This document shows, piece by piece, positions 1-9,518 of a stretch of 64,000 bases of DNA (position 1 is the first letter of the stretch; the number at the start of each line of letters is the position of its first letter). This DNA is from Niastella caeni (GTDB lineage Bacteria; Bacteroidota; Bacteroidia; Chitinophagales; Chitinophagaceae): the NCBI RefSeq assembly GCF_004834005.1, contig NZ_STFF01000007.1, forward strand, positions 186,001 to 250,000. The letters run 5' to 3'. Both the position numbers and the translations under genes were made by a program. The notes beneath the pieces were generated by a model. That model searched no databases, was not told where the DNA came from, and saw only the letters and a list, made by a program, of their open reading frames with translations.

Positions 1-2229
1 GAACCAGTCGAACGTTACCCCTAATTTATTATCAAAGAACCGGGCATCAACACCTACATCCGCAGTCTTCACCGTTTCCCAGGTGAGGTTGGGCGACAAT
101 GCACCGGGTGTACTCAATGTAGTGGTATTGCCACCGGGCAATAACCAGTTGGTAAGTGAGGGGTCCATGATAGAACGGAAGCGGTTATTACCTACTGCCT
201 GGTTACCGATAGAACCATAGGATGCCCGCACTTTCAGGAACGATAAGTATGGCCTGACGGCGTTCATGAATGATTCTTCGGTTAACACATAACCGAGCGA
301 CATGGAAGGGAAGAAGCCCCATAAATTATTGGCCGGGAAACGGGAAGAACCATCGTACCGGCCATTTAATTCAAGGAGGTATTTATTTTGATAAGCATAG
401 TTTATGCGGCCGAAAAAACCCAGGGTCGACCAATGGCCATTGGCGCCATCTACCAACGGCGTACCGGTGGTTAAAGAAAGTGAACCATAATCGGGGTCAA
501 CGAGGTTTGATTTTTCTGATGACTGCGAATTGTTTTTGAATAATTCTATATCGCCACCGGCAATCACTTTCAATGCATGATCGCCTATATTTTTTGAATA
601 GGTGGCAAACACTTTACCGGTATTGATCTCACTCCAGTAAGAATACCATCTTGCTTTATTAAAGCTGGCTTGTTGATAATTGGTATAATTCATTTTACCA
701 TTTGAAAGCGCCCAGAAATCCCATGCCATTGTTCCACCCCCGGTCTGGTTCAGGTGCTCATTGGTGCTGGTGTAAGTATAATCAGCATCGATGGTCAATC
801 CTTTGAATGGTTTTATTGTTCCGCCTACCGATATCCGGGCAAGGCCGGTTTTATTCTGGTCCATTTTGGCTTGTTCTACTTCGGTAACAGCACTTCTGAA
901 AGGTTTGCCTTCATATGTACCATAGGGATAAATAGCTGGCCAGCGGTACAGGTAATACCAGGGGCCGTAATAGGCAGGACTGAAAATAAAAGGCGTTTGG
1001 TAGCGGGTGTTGGAATAAATGATCTTACCACGCACATCGAGCCAGTTGTTGGCGCTGGTATTTACGCCCAGGGTGAAATTATACCGGCTGAATTTATCGG
1101 GATTTACTTTTAATACGCCTTCCTGGCCCATGTAACCGAGGCCCAGGTTATACGTGGTTCTTTCACTGCCGCCCGATATGCCGATGTTATGTCGTTGCTG
1201 AAGGGTCCAGTCTTTTATATACATTTTACCAGGATTCCATGGGCGATAAAAAAATATTTTACCGTCCCTTATCTCAAAGTCGCGACCGTATTCCATTTCA
1301 TTGCTCAATTCCTGGCCGCCATATTGTTCTTCCCAATCCCTGATCTTGGTAATGGCCAGTGAATCGATATACGTAGTTCCCACCATCATTATATCATTTC
1401 TATTGGGGTTGAACCGGCGTATTGCCAGTAAGGAAGCTTCGGCATTTGAGGCTGCTGGCGCCAGTTGTACGGTGTTGATGGCTTTTGACCACGCGAAGTT
1501 ATTGCTATAAGTAACCCTGGCTGCGCTGCCTTTTTTACCAGATTTGGTAGTGATCAATACAACGCCGAAGGCGCCACGCGTACCGTAAATAGAAGCGGAT
1601 GCTGCGTCTTTCAATACAGAAATGCTTTCAATATCATCAGGGTCTATCATCTGCAAACTGGGTATCTCCACGTTATCGACCAGGATTAAAGGCTTTGCAC
1701 CGCCCGTTCCGGTGTTTATAGAACCAAAAAGCCCGCGCAGTCTTATTTTAGGATCATTGCCCAGCTCACCGCTGGCAGTGGTGATGGTTAAGCCAGGCAC
1801 CACACCCTGCAAGCCTCTTGAAATATCAGTGACCGGGCGGGAGCCAAATGTTTTTTTAATATCCACGGAAGAAACAGCGCCGGTGAGATTGGCTTTTTTC
1901 TGCGTGCCATAACCTACCACCACTACCTGGTCGAGCGTGGATGCCTGCAGTTCAATTTTGTAAAAGGTAGCGGTTGTGAGAATGATTGTATAAGGTTGGT
2001 AGCCGGCATAGGATACTTCAATGGCTTTATCACCTTCGAGCTCGATGGTGAATTTGCCATCGGTGCTGGTGGTTGTACCGCGTCTGCTTTGCATTGTTAT
2101 AACGGATGCGCCGGGGATGGGCTCCTGGGTTGCTTTGTCGAAGACCCCCCCACTGATCGTTTGCGCATATGCAGCAGAGAAGAAACTGCTACATAGAACA
2201 AGCAATGCTAGGAAATAGGTTTTTCTCAT
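1..2229 (-). CDS. SusC/RagA-type TonB-linked outer membrane receptor, C-terminus outside the window
   Basis: The reading frame is open from an ATG at 2229 to the left edge, giving about 743 residues; SusC proteins usually have about 1000, so the distal barrel is missing. Residues 1-23 form a signal peptide ending AAYAQ. A carboxypeptidase-regulatory-like domain follows (GGVFDKATQEPIPGASV), then the plug start VVVGYGTQKKANLTGAVSS and the SVLKDAASASIYGTRG stretch typical of SusC. The last residues visible (KLGVTFDWF) are barrel strands. The role by family is TonB-driven import of a glycan or other large nutrient together with a SusD lipoprotein, which would lie off the window. A DeoR-type regulator is encoded 97 bp upstream on the same strand. 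Confidence 0.93.
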   Translation of the reverse strand, partial: MRKTYFLALLVLCSSFFSAAYAQTISGGVFDKATQEPIPGASVITMQSRRGTTTSTDGKFTIELEGDKAIEVSYAGYQPYTIILTTATFYKIELQASTLDQVVVVGYGTQKKANLTGAVSSVDIKKTFGSRPVTDISRGLQGVVPGLTITTASGELGNDPKIRLRGLFGSINTGTGGAKPLILVDNVEIPSLQMIDPDDIESISVLKDAASASIYGTRGAFGVVLITTKSGKKGSAARVTYSNNFAWSKAINTVQLAPAASNAEASLLAIRRFNPNRNDIMMVGTTYIDSLAITKIRDWEEQYGGQELSNEMEYGRDFEIRDGKIFFYRPWNPGKMYIKDWTLQQRHNIGISGGSERTTYNLGLGYMGQEGVLKVNPDKFSRYNFTLGVNTSANNWLDVRGKIIYSNTRYQTPFIFSPAYYGPWYYLYRWPAIYPYGTYEGKPFRSAVTEVEQAKMDQNKTGLARISVGGTIKPFKGLTIDADYTYTSTNEHLNQTGGGTMAWDFWALSNGKMNYTNYQQASFNKARWYSYWSEINTGKVFATYSKNIGDHALKVIAGGDIELFKNNSQSSEKSNLVDPDYGSLSLTTGTPLVDGANGHWSTLGFFGRINYAYQNKYLLELNGRYDGSSRFPANNLWGFFPSMSLGYVLTEESFMNAVRPYLSFLKVRASYGSIGNQAVGNNRFRSIMDPSLTNWLLPGGNTTTLSTPGALSPNLTWETVKTADVGVDARFFDNKLGVTFDWF

Positions 2230-2326
2230 AAAGTGTATTATTTAGTTAGTAGGAAAGCGCCATCATGCCTGTTGGTTGCAGGCATGGTTCTTCACTGGGA
2301 CCGGATCGTATATGTTAATCGGTTAG

Positions 2327-3076
2327 TTACAATACTTGTATACCGGCATCGATGTAGGGTTTCAAAACAGGCGCGTCGGGTGGCAACTCGGTGATCAGTA
2401 TGTCGATGTCGGCTATGTTACAAATGTGAATGGGTTGCAGCGTGTTGATCTTTTCGGAAATGGTGCAGCACACTACTTTTTTCGATGAGTCGATCATTAT
2501 TTTCTTTAACTGCGCTATTTCCCAATCGTTTTCAGTGGTTCCCCGTTTTATATCGATAGCGTTGATGCCCAGGAAGCACAGGTCGGCATTAATATTCCTG
2601 ATCTTGGCTATGGCTTCGGCGCCGATGGTGATCTTGGCGTTTTTTGAAACGCGGTCGCCAATCATGATCACTTCAATATTGGGGTGTTGCATGTACTCGA
2701 GAATGGCGGGTATGCTGCCCGAAATAAAAGTGGCTCTCAGGGAAGGCGGCAGGGCCCGGGCCATTTCAATAATGGTAGTACCGCCACTGGTCAATACAAA
2801 CATGCCGTTTTGAATAAGCGCGGCTGCTTTTTCTCCGATGATCCTTTTCTGGTCCTGCGAATACACACTTAACCCGGAGTAGGATACATCATTAAAGGAA
2901 TGCGATAAGGCGCCGCCATGAACCTTTATGAGTTTGCCTTCTTCTGAAAGCTCCTGCAGATCGCGGCGGATGGTGTCTTCCGATACCCTGATCTCATGGC
3001 TCAGCAAGGAAGAAAGTACTTTGTTATGCAGGTTCACCTGGTGCAGGATATATGCCTGGCGTTCTTTTTTCAGCAT
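2327..3076 (-). CDS. DeoR/GlpR-family transcriptional regulator
   Basis: The 249-residue product has the usual DeoR length. Residues about 3-57 form the N-terminal winged helix-turn-helix; VSEDTIRRDLQELSEEGKL is the recognition-helix signature and is followed by IKVHGGAL. The rest matches the sugar-phosphate sensor domain (GGTTIIEMARALP, LGINAIDIKRGTTENDWE, CCTISEKINT). DeoR proteins usually repress sugar catabolic operons and respond to a phosphorylated sugar. The gene lies 97 bp upstream of and co-directional with the SusC gene, so it probably controls that locus; the ligand cannot be told. A TATATTTG box (3097-3104 on the minus strand) lies just upstream. Confidence 0.9.
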   Translation of the reverse strand: MLKKERQAYILHQVNLHNKVLSSLLSHEIRVSEDTIRRDLQELSEEGKLIKVHGGALSHSFNDVSYSGLSVYSQDQKRIIGEKAAALIQNGMFVLTSGGTTIIEMARALPPSLRATFISGSIPAILEYMQHPNIEVIMIGDRVSKNAKITIGAEAIAKIRNINADLCFLGINAIDIKRGTTENDWEIAQLKKIMIDSSKKVVCCTISEKINTLQPIHICNIADIDILITELPPDAPVLKPYIDAGIQVL

Positions 3077-3096
3077 AGTGTTAGTTGGGTTTCATT

Positions 3097-3104
3097 CAAA
3101 TATA
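3097..3104 (-). promoter_or_regulatory. candidate Bacteroidota -7 promoter box for the deoR-type gene
   Basis: TATATTTG on the minus strand matches the TAnnTTTG -7 consensus and lies 20 bp before the ATG at 3076. A TTTG that could serve as the -33 box lies 15 bp further upstream, which is closer than the usual spacing, so the call is tentative. Confidence 0.35.
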
Positions 3105-3289
3105 AAATGAAATGTAGCACAAAAGCGCATAAAATGGATAAAATGTGGATGAATATGGCATAAAATAGCCGGGAAATGACTGATAAATGCGGTTATTTGC
3201 AGTTATTTATTTTGTAGAACTTAAAAAATAATGAGAGGCAGAAAGAAGATGCAAGGCAGAATGTGCTAATATGATAATTTGCTAATGGT

Positions 3290-3355
3290 GAAATACGGCT
3301 GCAAGCTTCACGCTGCAAGCTGCAAGCAAAGGCAATAGGGGATCAATGGGCAATT
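3290..3355 (+). repeat. 66-bp direct repeat, copy 1
   Basis: It begins GAAATACGGCTGCAAGC and contains three CTGCAAGC units; it is nearly identical to 3414-3479, with single-base indels near the right end only. It is intergenic. Confidence 0.85.
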
Positions 3356-3413
3356 TACAATAGGCAATATGATACTCCCGACTCATCGGGACAAGTTGTG
3401 CAATGGAATACAG

Positions 3414-3479
3414 GAAATACGGCTGCAAGCTTCACGCTGCAAGCTGCAAGCAAAGGCAATAGGGGAATCAATGGCAATT
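3414..3479 (+). repeat. 66-bp direct repeat, copy 2
   Basis: Second copy of the 3290-3355 repeat, separated from it by 58 bp that carry a CCCGACT/CGGG hairpin. Confidence 0.85.
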
Positions 3480-3597
3480 GGCGAATATAGCGAGTAGTGA
3501 GTGGCAAGTAGCGAGTGGGAAGGCAAAGGCAAATACAGCGAGTAGCGAAATAAACCCCCACTAGCCACTTACTACTAGCTACTAGCTCAATCGCCAG

Positions 3598-4056
3598 TTA
3601 TTTCAATGCAAACCTGATCGTTAACGCAAACGCATCTGGTACAAAATTGATGTCGGGAAGAATGTCCAGTTCGGGTTTCCAGTCGAGCGAAAGATTAACC
3701 GGCGCATTGGAGAATTTGTAATCAAGCCCTACAATACCTGTTGGGCCCAGGTACGTATCGCTGTCCTGAAAACCTACATATACACCGCCGCCATAAAACC
3801 AGCTTAAACCCGGTGTGTTGAATTTATTATGTATTTCCAGCAAGGCGCCAATGCCGAAGCGGTTGCCCCAGGCCACAATACCTTCAATGGCTGTTTTATC
3901 TGTTGCAAAGTATTTGGCCGAAATAGCGCTGCTTAAAGTAGGAGAGGAGGTACTGAGCCGTACACCTGCTGCAAACCGGTAATCCTGGGCGGCAGCACGT
4001 TGGCACCAGATCATGCAGAACAATATAACGGGCAGGGTTATGGAGATTCTTTTCAT
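3598..4056 (-). CDS. small outer-membrane beta-barrel protein
   Basis: The frame starts at 4065, but the second methionine (4056) gives a standard signal peptide MKRISITLPVILFCMIW ending RAAAQ, so I use it; about 152 residues. The mature part is a run of alternating amphipathic strands (YRFAAGVRLSTSSPTLSSA, LSWFYGGGVYVGF, GIVGLDYKF, VNLSLDWKPE) and ends in FALTIRFALK, with a C-terminal aromatic-containing strand as in outer-membrane barrels. It looks like a small outer-membrane protein of unknown role. It ends in the repeat-rich gap at 3077-3597 and stands alone. Confidence 0.75.
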   Translation of the reverse strand: MKRISITLPVILFCMIWCQRAAAQDYRFAAGVRLSTSSPTLSSAISAKYFATDKTAIEGIVAWGNRFGIGALLEIHNKFNTPGLSWFYGGGVYVGFQDSDTYLGPTGIVGLDYKFSNAPVNLSLDWKPELDILPDINFVPDAFALTIRFALK

Positions 4057-4254
4057 GAAAAGCATTTTTGATTTTCAATGATTAAATAAAATCTCTACAT
4101 GCAGCTATCGATGGAATGTTTTTTCCCATCCTGCACGGCCTAACCGTTATTAGCTGGTGTATTGATTAATTGGTTGTTTGCTGAAAACGAAAATAATGCC
4201 AAAGGTATTGACTAACTGACTGTTAAAGTAGTGCTATGGTTTTTTAACTAATAA

Positions 4255-7200
4255 TTAGTCAGATTCATCCGCTTGCTCCCTGTTTTTAAGAAAGTCTTTA
4301 AAGAAGGTGTTTATTTTACCCAAAGAGTAAGTTTCATCCCAATAGATGCCACTGATCTCTTTTGATACCTGAAGAGAAGTGCTGCCTGGTTTATAACCCC
4401 CGGCTATGCCCAGGTAACCCTCTGGCCCATCGTCATCGAGTATAACCCGGTACAGGTAAAAGGTATATGGCTTGCCTTTGAAGGTGGCGGTTTTCTTTGC
4501 CAGGAAGATCATTTTTTGCACGTCATAATCATCGCTGGCCCATTCATAAATGATAGATTCGGCAAAGTATTGTTGCGTTGCATATTGTTGCGGGAACAGG
4601 GCTGTTTTCTTCAGCTCTTTCAACTTCTCGTATAGTAACGGCCGTACAGTTCGGTCGGCTGCCAGTTTAAGCAGAACCGACGCCGGTACGGCCTGTTTGT
4701 TCTTTATAAGTTGTACCGTGGCATCCTTTCTCGTAAACTTATCTTTTACGGTTAGGTAGCTTTTTAATACTTCATTGCCTGCTGTTGTGTTAAAACTGCC
4801 CACCAGGTTTAAGAGATCGTCAATTGAGTAATAAGCTATATTCCCGGTCTTCACATCGGGTAATAATTTTTTAGCACCCTGAATATAATCATTCTGCGCT
4901 ACTGCCAGTTGTTCCTGTTTTATAAGGCCACTGTCTCTTAGCGCTATTGCCACGTTGGAAATTACATCGCAATGAACGCTGTTCCTGGCCAGCTTTTGAA
5001 GCGTAGGAAAGATCGTCGCTGTTAATTCCAGGCTATCTTTTAAGCAATTCAATATAGTATAGTCGAGGGCTTTCTCCGGCACATCGTATTGGTCAACCAG
5101 TTGCGCCAGGGTTGAATAACTTTCTTTGGTAGGCAAATGGGCCAGGGTGCTCAGCGCCGTTCCTTTCAGCCATTCTTTGTCGTTCGTCAACGAAGGGTAT
5201 TGTTCCTTTATAAAAGAAATGGTGGTGGTATCTGTTAACCGGCCAAGGTATGTAGACAATCGCAAATTAATGTAGTCTTTTTCCTGGCTGCTATAAAGCG
5301 GATCGTATTCTTTAAATAATGCCTGGTATAAAAGCGGCAAATCATCCCTGGTAAATGTAATCCGATTGAGGTAGCCATACGCCTCACTCCTGGCTATTGA
5401 ATCACTACCGGCCAGGTCGTGTAACAGCAGGGCGGTTTTTGGCTGCGTTATAAAGGTCTTGTTTTGCTGCGGGGCGTGTATGCGAAAACTACTCAGGAAG
5501 GCGGTAGCATCGGAATGGTATACAAACTCCTTATCACCCGATAACATTACCTGGTATAATATATTATCATGCAGCACCAGGCGCATTCTTTTGTAATTGT
5601 AATCTTCTTTGATCAGTAGTTCTTTCGCCAGTAGACCATTGTTTTCAACAGTTGTTTCATTTACCAGGCTATCTCTGCCCGTATACCGTTCTACCGTATT
5701 CTTCCAGAACAGGCTGTCGCTCTTATACCACAAGTATTTCGAAAGGGTATCGGGAATAATATAATAGGAACTGGCGCTGGTTGTATCGAATGCGTAGCTA
5801 AAGCTGCGTTCTTCATCCTCATATTTTCTGAAAGTACCGGGAATGCGGGCCGATAGCTGCGAATCGGCTGTGGTTTGCACCGTCCAGGGAATGGACGCCG
5901 GCGGAATAAAACGCAGGGAACTGAATAGCTTTTTTGCTTCCGGCGTTTGCAGGTGTAAAGAATCGGTGATCACCATCAACACCACGTTCCGGTTGTTTTT
6001 TATCAGTGACATCGCTTCCATGTATAATCCCTGCTGCTCTATATGACTGCCTTTTAAATGAAGAACTTTATTTCCCTGTAGGTTGATGGTGTCGATATGC
6101 AGACCGGTATACTGCGTTTTTAATCCTTCTATCAGTTTATTTTGAAGAACGGTGTCGCTGCTTAAATAATGGGAGGGGCGCACATCTTTCGAAAATAAGA
6201 AGATGTACATGCCATTGGCAAGGTCGGTGCCGGTAAAACCACTTACGTGCCAGCCAGCTTCTTTATCGTTGCTTAATCTCTTGTTGTAGGTAACCTCGGC
6301 GGGCGCCATAAAACTAATGCCCATTACCGAATCAACAAACGTATAACTGCGGGCCGATGGGGCCGGTGTTTTGTTAATATTAAATGAACTGAAAAAATTA
6401 TTGGCGTCTTCTGATCTCAGGGTGGCTTCTTTTATAGCGTAGATAAAAGCAACGTACACTACATTTTCATGCATGAATGCCTGCAGGCGTACGTTCTCTC
6501 CCTTGATCACCTGCTGGTATTCCTTTCCTTCAACCCCATTGTTCACTACTTTTTTCCCGGTAACCTTCTTGTCTGTACGAAACATCCTTTGCGCCATCTC
6601 ATTTAAAATACTGTCTTTATTGATGGTACTTCGTGGATTGATAATGGCCATGGTACAATAATTAGAAAGATTGTACACATCGAACAGGTATTTCATTTCA
6701 AGGAGGCCGAACAGTTTCAGGTTAACGGGATTACCGGGCATGCTCACCTTATAAAATCCCTGCGGGTCGCTTGTTTCTGTCCAGGGAATGCGTACCTCTT
6801 TAAATGTATAATTTTTAGCATTGATCTTTTTGGAAGAATACACCGGTTCTACTGTAAACCCTTTTTGTTGTAAAAGGTGTATTACACCGCTGTCGCCGGG
6901 CAGGTGCGCCGCACCAATGGCAATGAACATGGTGCGCAGGGCGGTGAGGCTATCGATGCGCCGCGTCATTTTTACATTTCGCTTTATCAGCAGGGCGTCT
7001 TTGTGTTCGGGCGATTCTGTTGACATCAGGGCTTCAATACCCGCCAGGTCCTGGTTGGTATACAATTCTACCATCTTCTCCATCATGCGGTTGCTGGCTG
7101 TCTTAATGTAGGAAGAATCGCCGGCAAGCAGAAAATCAATATCCGATTTATCAACCAGGTCGTCGAGCAGCCCGGCCTGGTCGGTAATGTCTTCCACGCC

Positions 7201-7704
7201 GCCCACCCATTTACCCTGGCGGCGGGCAATATTATACAGGTAGGCATCCACAAAAGTGGCCATTTCTCCTTTTTCAAAATAATCGTTCAGCCACTTATTC
7301 TTTTCCGTTACAATATCATTGGTAGTTATTTCCGAGGCGGGCTTTTTAAATTTCTTCGACAGGGCGTCGCTGTATTTTTTGTAATCCTTGTCGGTTAAGA
7401 TATCCTGCAGTTTAGACCCTTCTATTTCATCGAACATCTTATTTACATAGTAGGCGCCCATTTCATCGGGGTTCACTTCAATGGCCAGCCCATCGATTTT
7501 TTCAATGGCCCGGTATACCGAATCACCAAAGTTGAACAGCCGGTTATCGGTGAGGTGCATGGTGCCATACAGGTAGGAGGGGTGTTTGAGTCCTTTTCCG
7601 GAGATGCGCCACAATAAGCTTTTGGGGTAAGATTGCTGGCCATAGGTACAGGTTGATGCAGCGCATACTACCACCAGGGCGCATACGAACGAAAAACGGA
7701 ACAT
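4255..7704 (-). CDS. TraB/GumN-family protein with a very long C-terminal extension
   Basis: The 1149-residue product is far longer than ordinary TraB/GumN proteins (about 300). A signal peptide (1-22) precedes the TraB/GumN domain (about 28-300) with YLYGTMH (44-50) and GAAHLPG (264-270), the two conserved histidine motifs of the family, which is related to Tiki/EreA-type metal-dependent hydrolases. Residues about 300-760 contain two or three similar alpha/beta units (RSYTFVDSVMGISFMAP, FKEVRIPW), and about 770-1090 is helical with HEAT-like pairs (SDSIARSEAYGYLNR, LSTYLGRLTDTTT). It is the last gene of an mlaD-ostA-traB run (33 bp after the OstA gene), suggesting an envelope role. The substrate is unknown. 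Confidence 0.8.
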   Translation of the reverse strand: MFRFSFVCALVVVCAASTCTYGQQSYPKSLLWRISGKGLKHPSYLYGTMHLTDNRLFNFGDSVYRAIEKIDGLAIEVNPDEMGAYYVNKMFDEIEGSKLQDILTDKDYKKYSDALSKKFKKPASEITTNDIVTEKNKWLNDYFEKGEMATFVDAYLYNIARRQGKWVGGVEDITDQAGLLDDLVDKSDIDFLLAGDSSYIKTASNRMMEKMVELYTNQDLAGIEALMSTESPEHKDALLIKRNVKMTRRIDSLTALRTMFIAIGAAHLPGDSGVIHLLQQKGFTVEPVYSSKKINAKNYTFKEVRIPWTETSDPQGFYKVSMPGNPVNLKLFGLLEMKYLFDVYNLSNYCTMAIINPRSTINKDSILNEMAQRMFRTDKKVTGKKVVNNGVEGKEYQQVIKGENVRLQAFMHENVVYVAFIYAIKEATLRSEDANNFFSSFNINKTPAPSARSYTFVDSVMGISFMAPAEVTYNKRLSNDKEAGWHVSGFTGTDLANGMYIFLFSKDVRPSHYLSSDTVLQNKLIEGLKTQYTGLHIDTINLQGNKVLHLKGSHIEQQGLYMEAMSLIKNNRNVVLMVITDSLHLQTPEAKKLFSSLRFIPPASIPWTVQTTADSQLSARIPGTFRKYEDEERSFSYAFDTTSASSYYIIPDTLSKYLWYKSDSLFWKNTVERYTGRDSLVNETTVENNGLLAKELLIKEDYNYKRMRLVLHDNILYQVMLSGDKEFVYHSDATAFLSSFRIHAPQQNKTFITQPKTALLLHDLAGSDSIARSEAYGYLNRITFTRDDLPLLYQALFKEYDPLYSSQEKDYINLRLSTYLGRLTDTTTISFIKEQYPSLTNDKEWLKGTALSTLAHLPTKESYSTLAQLVDQYDVPEKALDYTILNCLKDSLELTATIFPTLQKLARNSVHCDVISNVAIALRDSGLIKQEQLAVAQNDYIQGAKKLLPDVKTGNIAYYSIDDLLNLVGSFNTTAGNEVLKSYLTVKDKFTRKDATVQLIKNKQAVPASVLLKLAADRTVRPLLYEKLKELKKTALFPQQYATQQYFAESIIYEWASDDYDVQKMIFLAKKTATFKGKPYTFYLYRVILDDDGPEGYLGIAGGYKPGSTSLQVSKEISGIYWDETYSLGKINTFFKDFLKNREQADESD

Positions 7705-7737
7705 ACGAAAGGGTTTAACAATAATAGTTGGTACAAT

Positions 7738-9501
7738 TTACTGGTGCTGATCCTGACTCTGCCCCTGCTGCTGGCCTTCCTCGTCTTTTATTATTACAGG
7801 TTTTGTGTCTTCAAATAATTCAAACTTTGTTTTAGGCCGTTTGTCTTCGAGCCATTTAAAGTTGCGGAGAATTTTGTTTTGTTCCGTGGCCTGCTTTATC
7901 GGGTACATGGTTCCTGTTACTTCACTGATGAAGACCACCTTATTTAGTTCCTTGTTTTTGAACCGCATGTCAATAATGTCGCTTGTGGCGTTATTGATAC
8001 CTACCAGGTAATTCTTGTCGTCTTTTACGTAGTAGACGCTTTCGGCATTGCCCTGCGCCCGCATATATTCAATTTCCCCGTTCTTGAAATACCCGTTCAG
8101 GCGGTTCCCTTTTATCTGGTTATACATCTCCTTATCGCTAAGGTTAACGGCAAAACCGTTCTCAAATACATATAACCGCTCGGGATTTTTATTTTTTGTA
8201 TACAAATAAATAGTATCGCCGGTGATCTGGCTGTTACTGGCCCACATAACAGGGTCGGTGAACAATTTAAAGATAGAATCTTTACCCGAATAAAAAAGAC
8301 TGTCCGACACTGCCTGCATGGAATCGGAGAAAATACGCACATGGTACCAGGCCTGGAAATAGCGGTCGGTACTGTCGTTCTTATTTTCGGTAGTTGCCTT
8401 TGCCGCCTTACTGGTGTCGGTAGTTGTTTTCGCTCCTTTTTTGTTGCCTGGCAGCTTATTGGTTGATGTAAGTTCCGGTGCTATGCGTTTGGTGGTATCG
8501 CGTTGCAGGTTGCTGGTGTCTTTATAACCCGGCATTTTGCTTAAGCGGCCCGAGTACAAGGTATCGGCCGTAATGTATATCGAATCTTTGTCCTGCTTTA
8601 TGATCATAAGCGGGTGCTGCGTAGCCCTGAAAGTACCATCCTCGCGGTTGGCTTCAATGAAATTGGCCAGCACCGATACGCCCTGGGCCGTATCGATGTA
8701 TACGGCATTGCCCCGGAGTTTGCTGATGCCTGTGCTGTCATCGCTTTCAATGGAGTTGGCGATAATTTTCACCGCACCGTCGTTCAACACCGGGCGTTTT
8801 CCAAAAAAGGCTTTTCTATTGCGGGTATCATAGAACCCATCGCTGGTATTGATAACCCGTTTGGCGCTGTCGATGATGGTAGTGGGTGCAATGAAGGTGG
8901 CTATCTGGGAAGCCGTATTGTACAACAACGAATCGGTTTTCAACGTGTATTTGGGGTCCTTCAGGTCTACGTCTTTTTTAAAGTATACATCTTTCAGTTC
9001 TTCGTAATAGGTGCCCTCTTTACTGGTTAATACCGATTGCTGGTTAACGAGCCTGCCGCCGTTGTGGTATTCGCCGATCTTCAGGTTAAGATCATATTGC
9101 AGCTCATTGGTGTACAGGGTGCTTTTGCTATCAGTTAATGATACATTGTTCCTGAGATTGGCCATTTTGGTATCTACAAAATACTGCAGGTACTGCGACC
9201 GGATGTTGACCGTATCATTATCGATGATATGCACATTGCCAAATGCTTCGAGGAACCGGGTTTTCTTATTTAATACGGCACTGTCGCAAATGAAGATGGT
9301 ATTGTCTTGCTTTAGTTTAACATGACCGGCCAGCGTTTGCATGTCGGTCATTGAATCGGGATGGTTATAGCTAAGCCGGTCGGCATTGATAAGCGTAACT
9401 ACTTTCATAGTATCTGCGCCGGGCCGGGTGGTAATTACCTGGGAATGTACTTTGCCAAAAGATAACAACGCTATCAGCGACAAAAACACATATCGTATCA
9501 T
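7738..9501 (-). CDS. OstA-like (LptA/LptD N-domain family) periplasmic protein
   Basis: The 587-residue product has a signal peptide (1-20, ending GKVHSQ) followed by repeated OstA/LptA-type beta-jellyroll strands: ADRLSYNHPDSMTDMQTLAG, GHVKLKQDNTIFICDSAVL, FGNVHIIDND. In this family these segments bind lipopolysaccharide in the periplasmic Lpt bridge. A Ser/Thr/Lys-rich linker lies at about 330-385, and the C-terminus is Gln-rich (GQQQGQSQDQHQ). It sits between an mlaD-like gene (17 bp upstream) and the TraB-like gene, 4 kb from an lptD-like gene, which supports an LPS or lipid transport role. Bacteroidota often carry several OstA-like proteins, so I do not equate it with LptA itself. Confidence 0.85.
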   Translation of the reverse strand: MIRYVFLSLIALLSFGKVHSQVITTRPGADTMKVVTLINADRLSYNHPDSMTDMQTLAGHVKLKQDNTIFICDSAVLNKKTRFLEAFGNVHIIDNDTVNIRSQYLQYFVDTKMANLRNNVSLTDSKSTLYTNELQYDLNLKIGEYHNGGRLVNQQSVLTSKEGTYYEELKDVYFKKDVDLKDPKYTLKTDSLLYNTASQIATFIAPTTIIDSAKRVINTSDGFYDTRNRKAFFGKRPVLNDGAVKIIANSIESDDSTGISKLRGNAVYIDTAQGVSVLANFIEANREDGTFRATQHPLMIIKQDKDSIYITADTLYSGRLSKMPGYKDTSNLQRDTTKRIAPELTSTNKLPGNKKGAKTTTDTSKAAKATTENKNDSTDRYFQAWYHVRIFSDSMQAVSDSLFYSGKDSIFKLFTDPVMWASNSQITGDTIYLYTKNKNPERLYVFENGFAVNLSDKEMYNQIKGNRLNGYFKNGEIEYMRAQGNAESVYYVKDDKNYLVGINNATSDIIDMRFKNKELNKVVFISEVTGTMYPIKQATEQNKILRNFKWLEDKRPKTKFELFEDTKPVIIKDEEGQQQGQSQDQHQ

Positions 9502-9518
9502 TTGTTTAGCTTTCCTTG

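Larger units (their letters stand above)
3077..3597. other. gene-free stretch, mostly degenerate repeats
   Basis: About 520 bp without a believable gene. The left 200 bp are AT-rich upstream DNA of the deoR-type gene. The rest consists of a 66-bp direct repeat (3290-3355 and 3414-3479), a CCCGACTCATCGGG hairpin between the copies, and a run of variants of GAGTAGTGAGTGG/AAGTAGCGAGT with complementary ACTAGCCACTTACTACTAG near 3560-3590. Short open frames here are made of repeat units and look like chance. Confidence 0.7.

Noticed and set aside
3355..3568. Two overlapping minus-strand frames of 60-68 codons
   Set aside because: They consist of repeat-derived residues (LPLTTRY, LATHYSLYS) and match the GAGTAGTGAGTGG repeats, not a protein.
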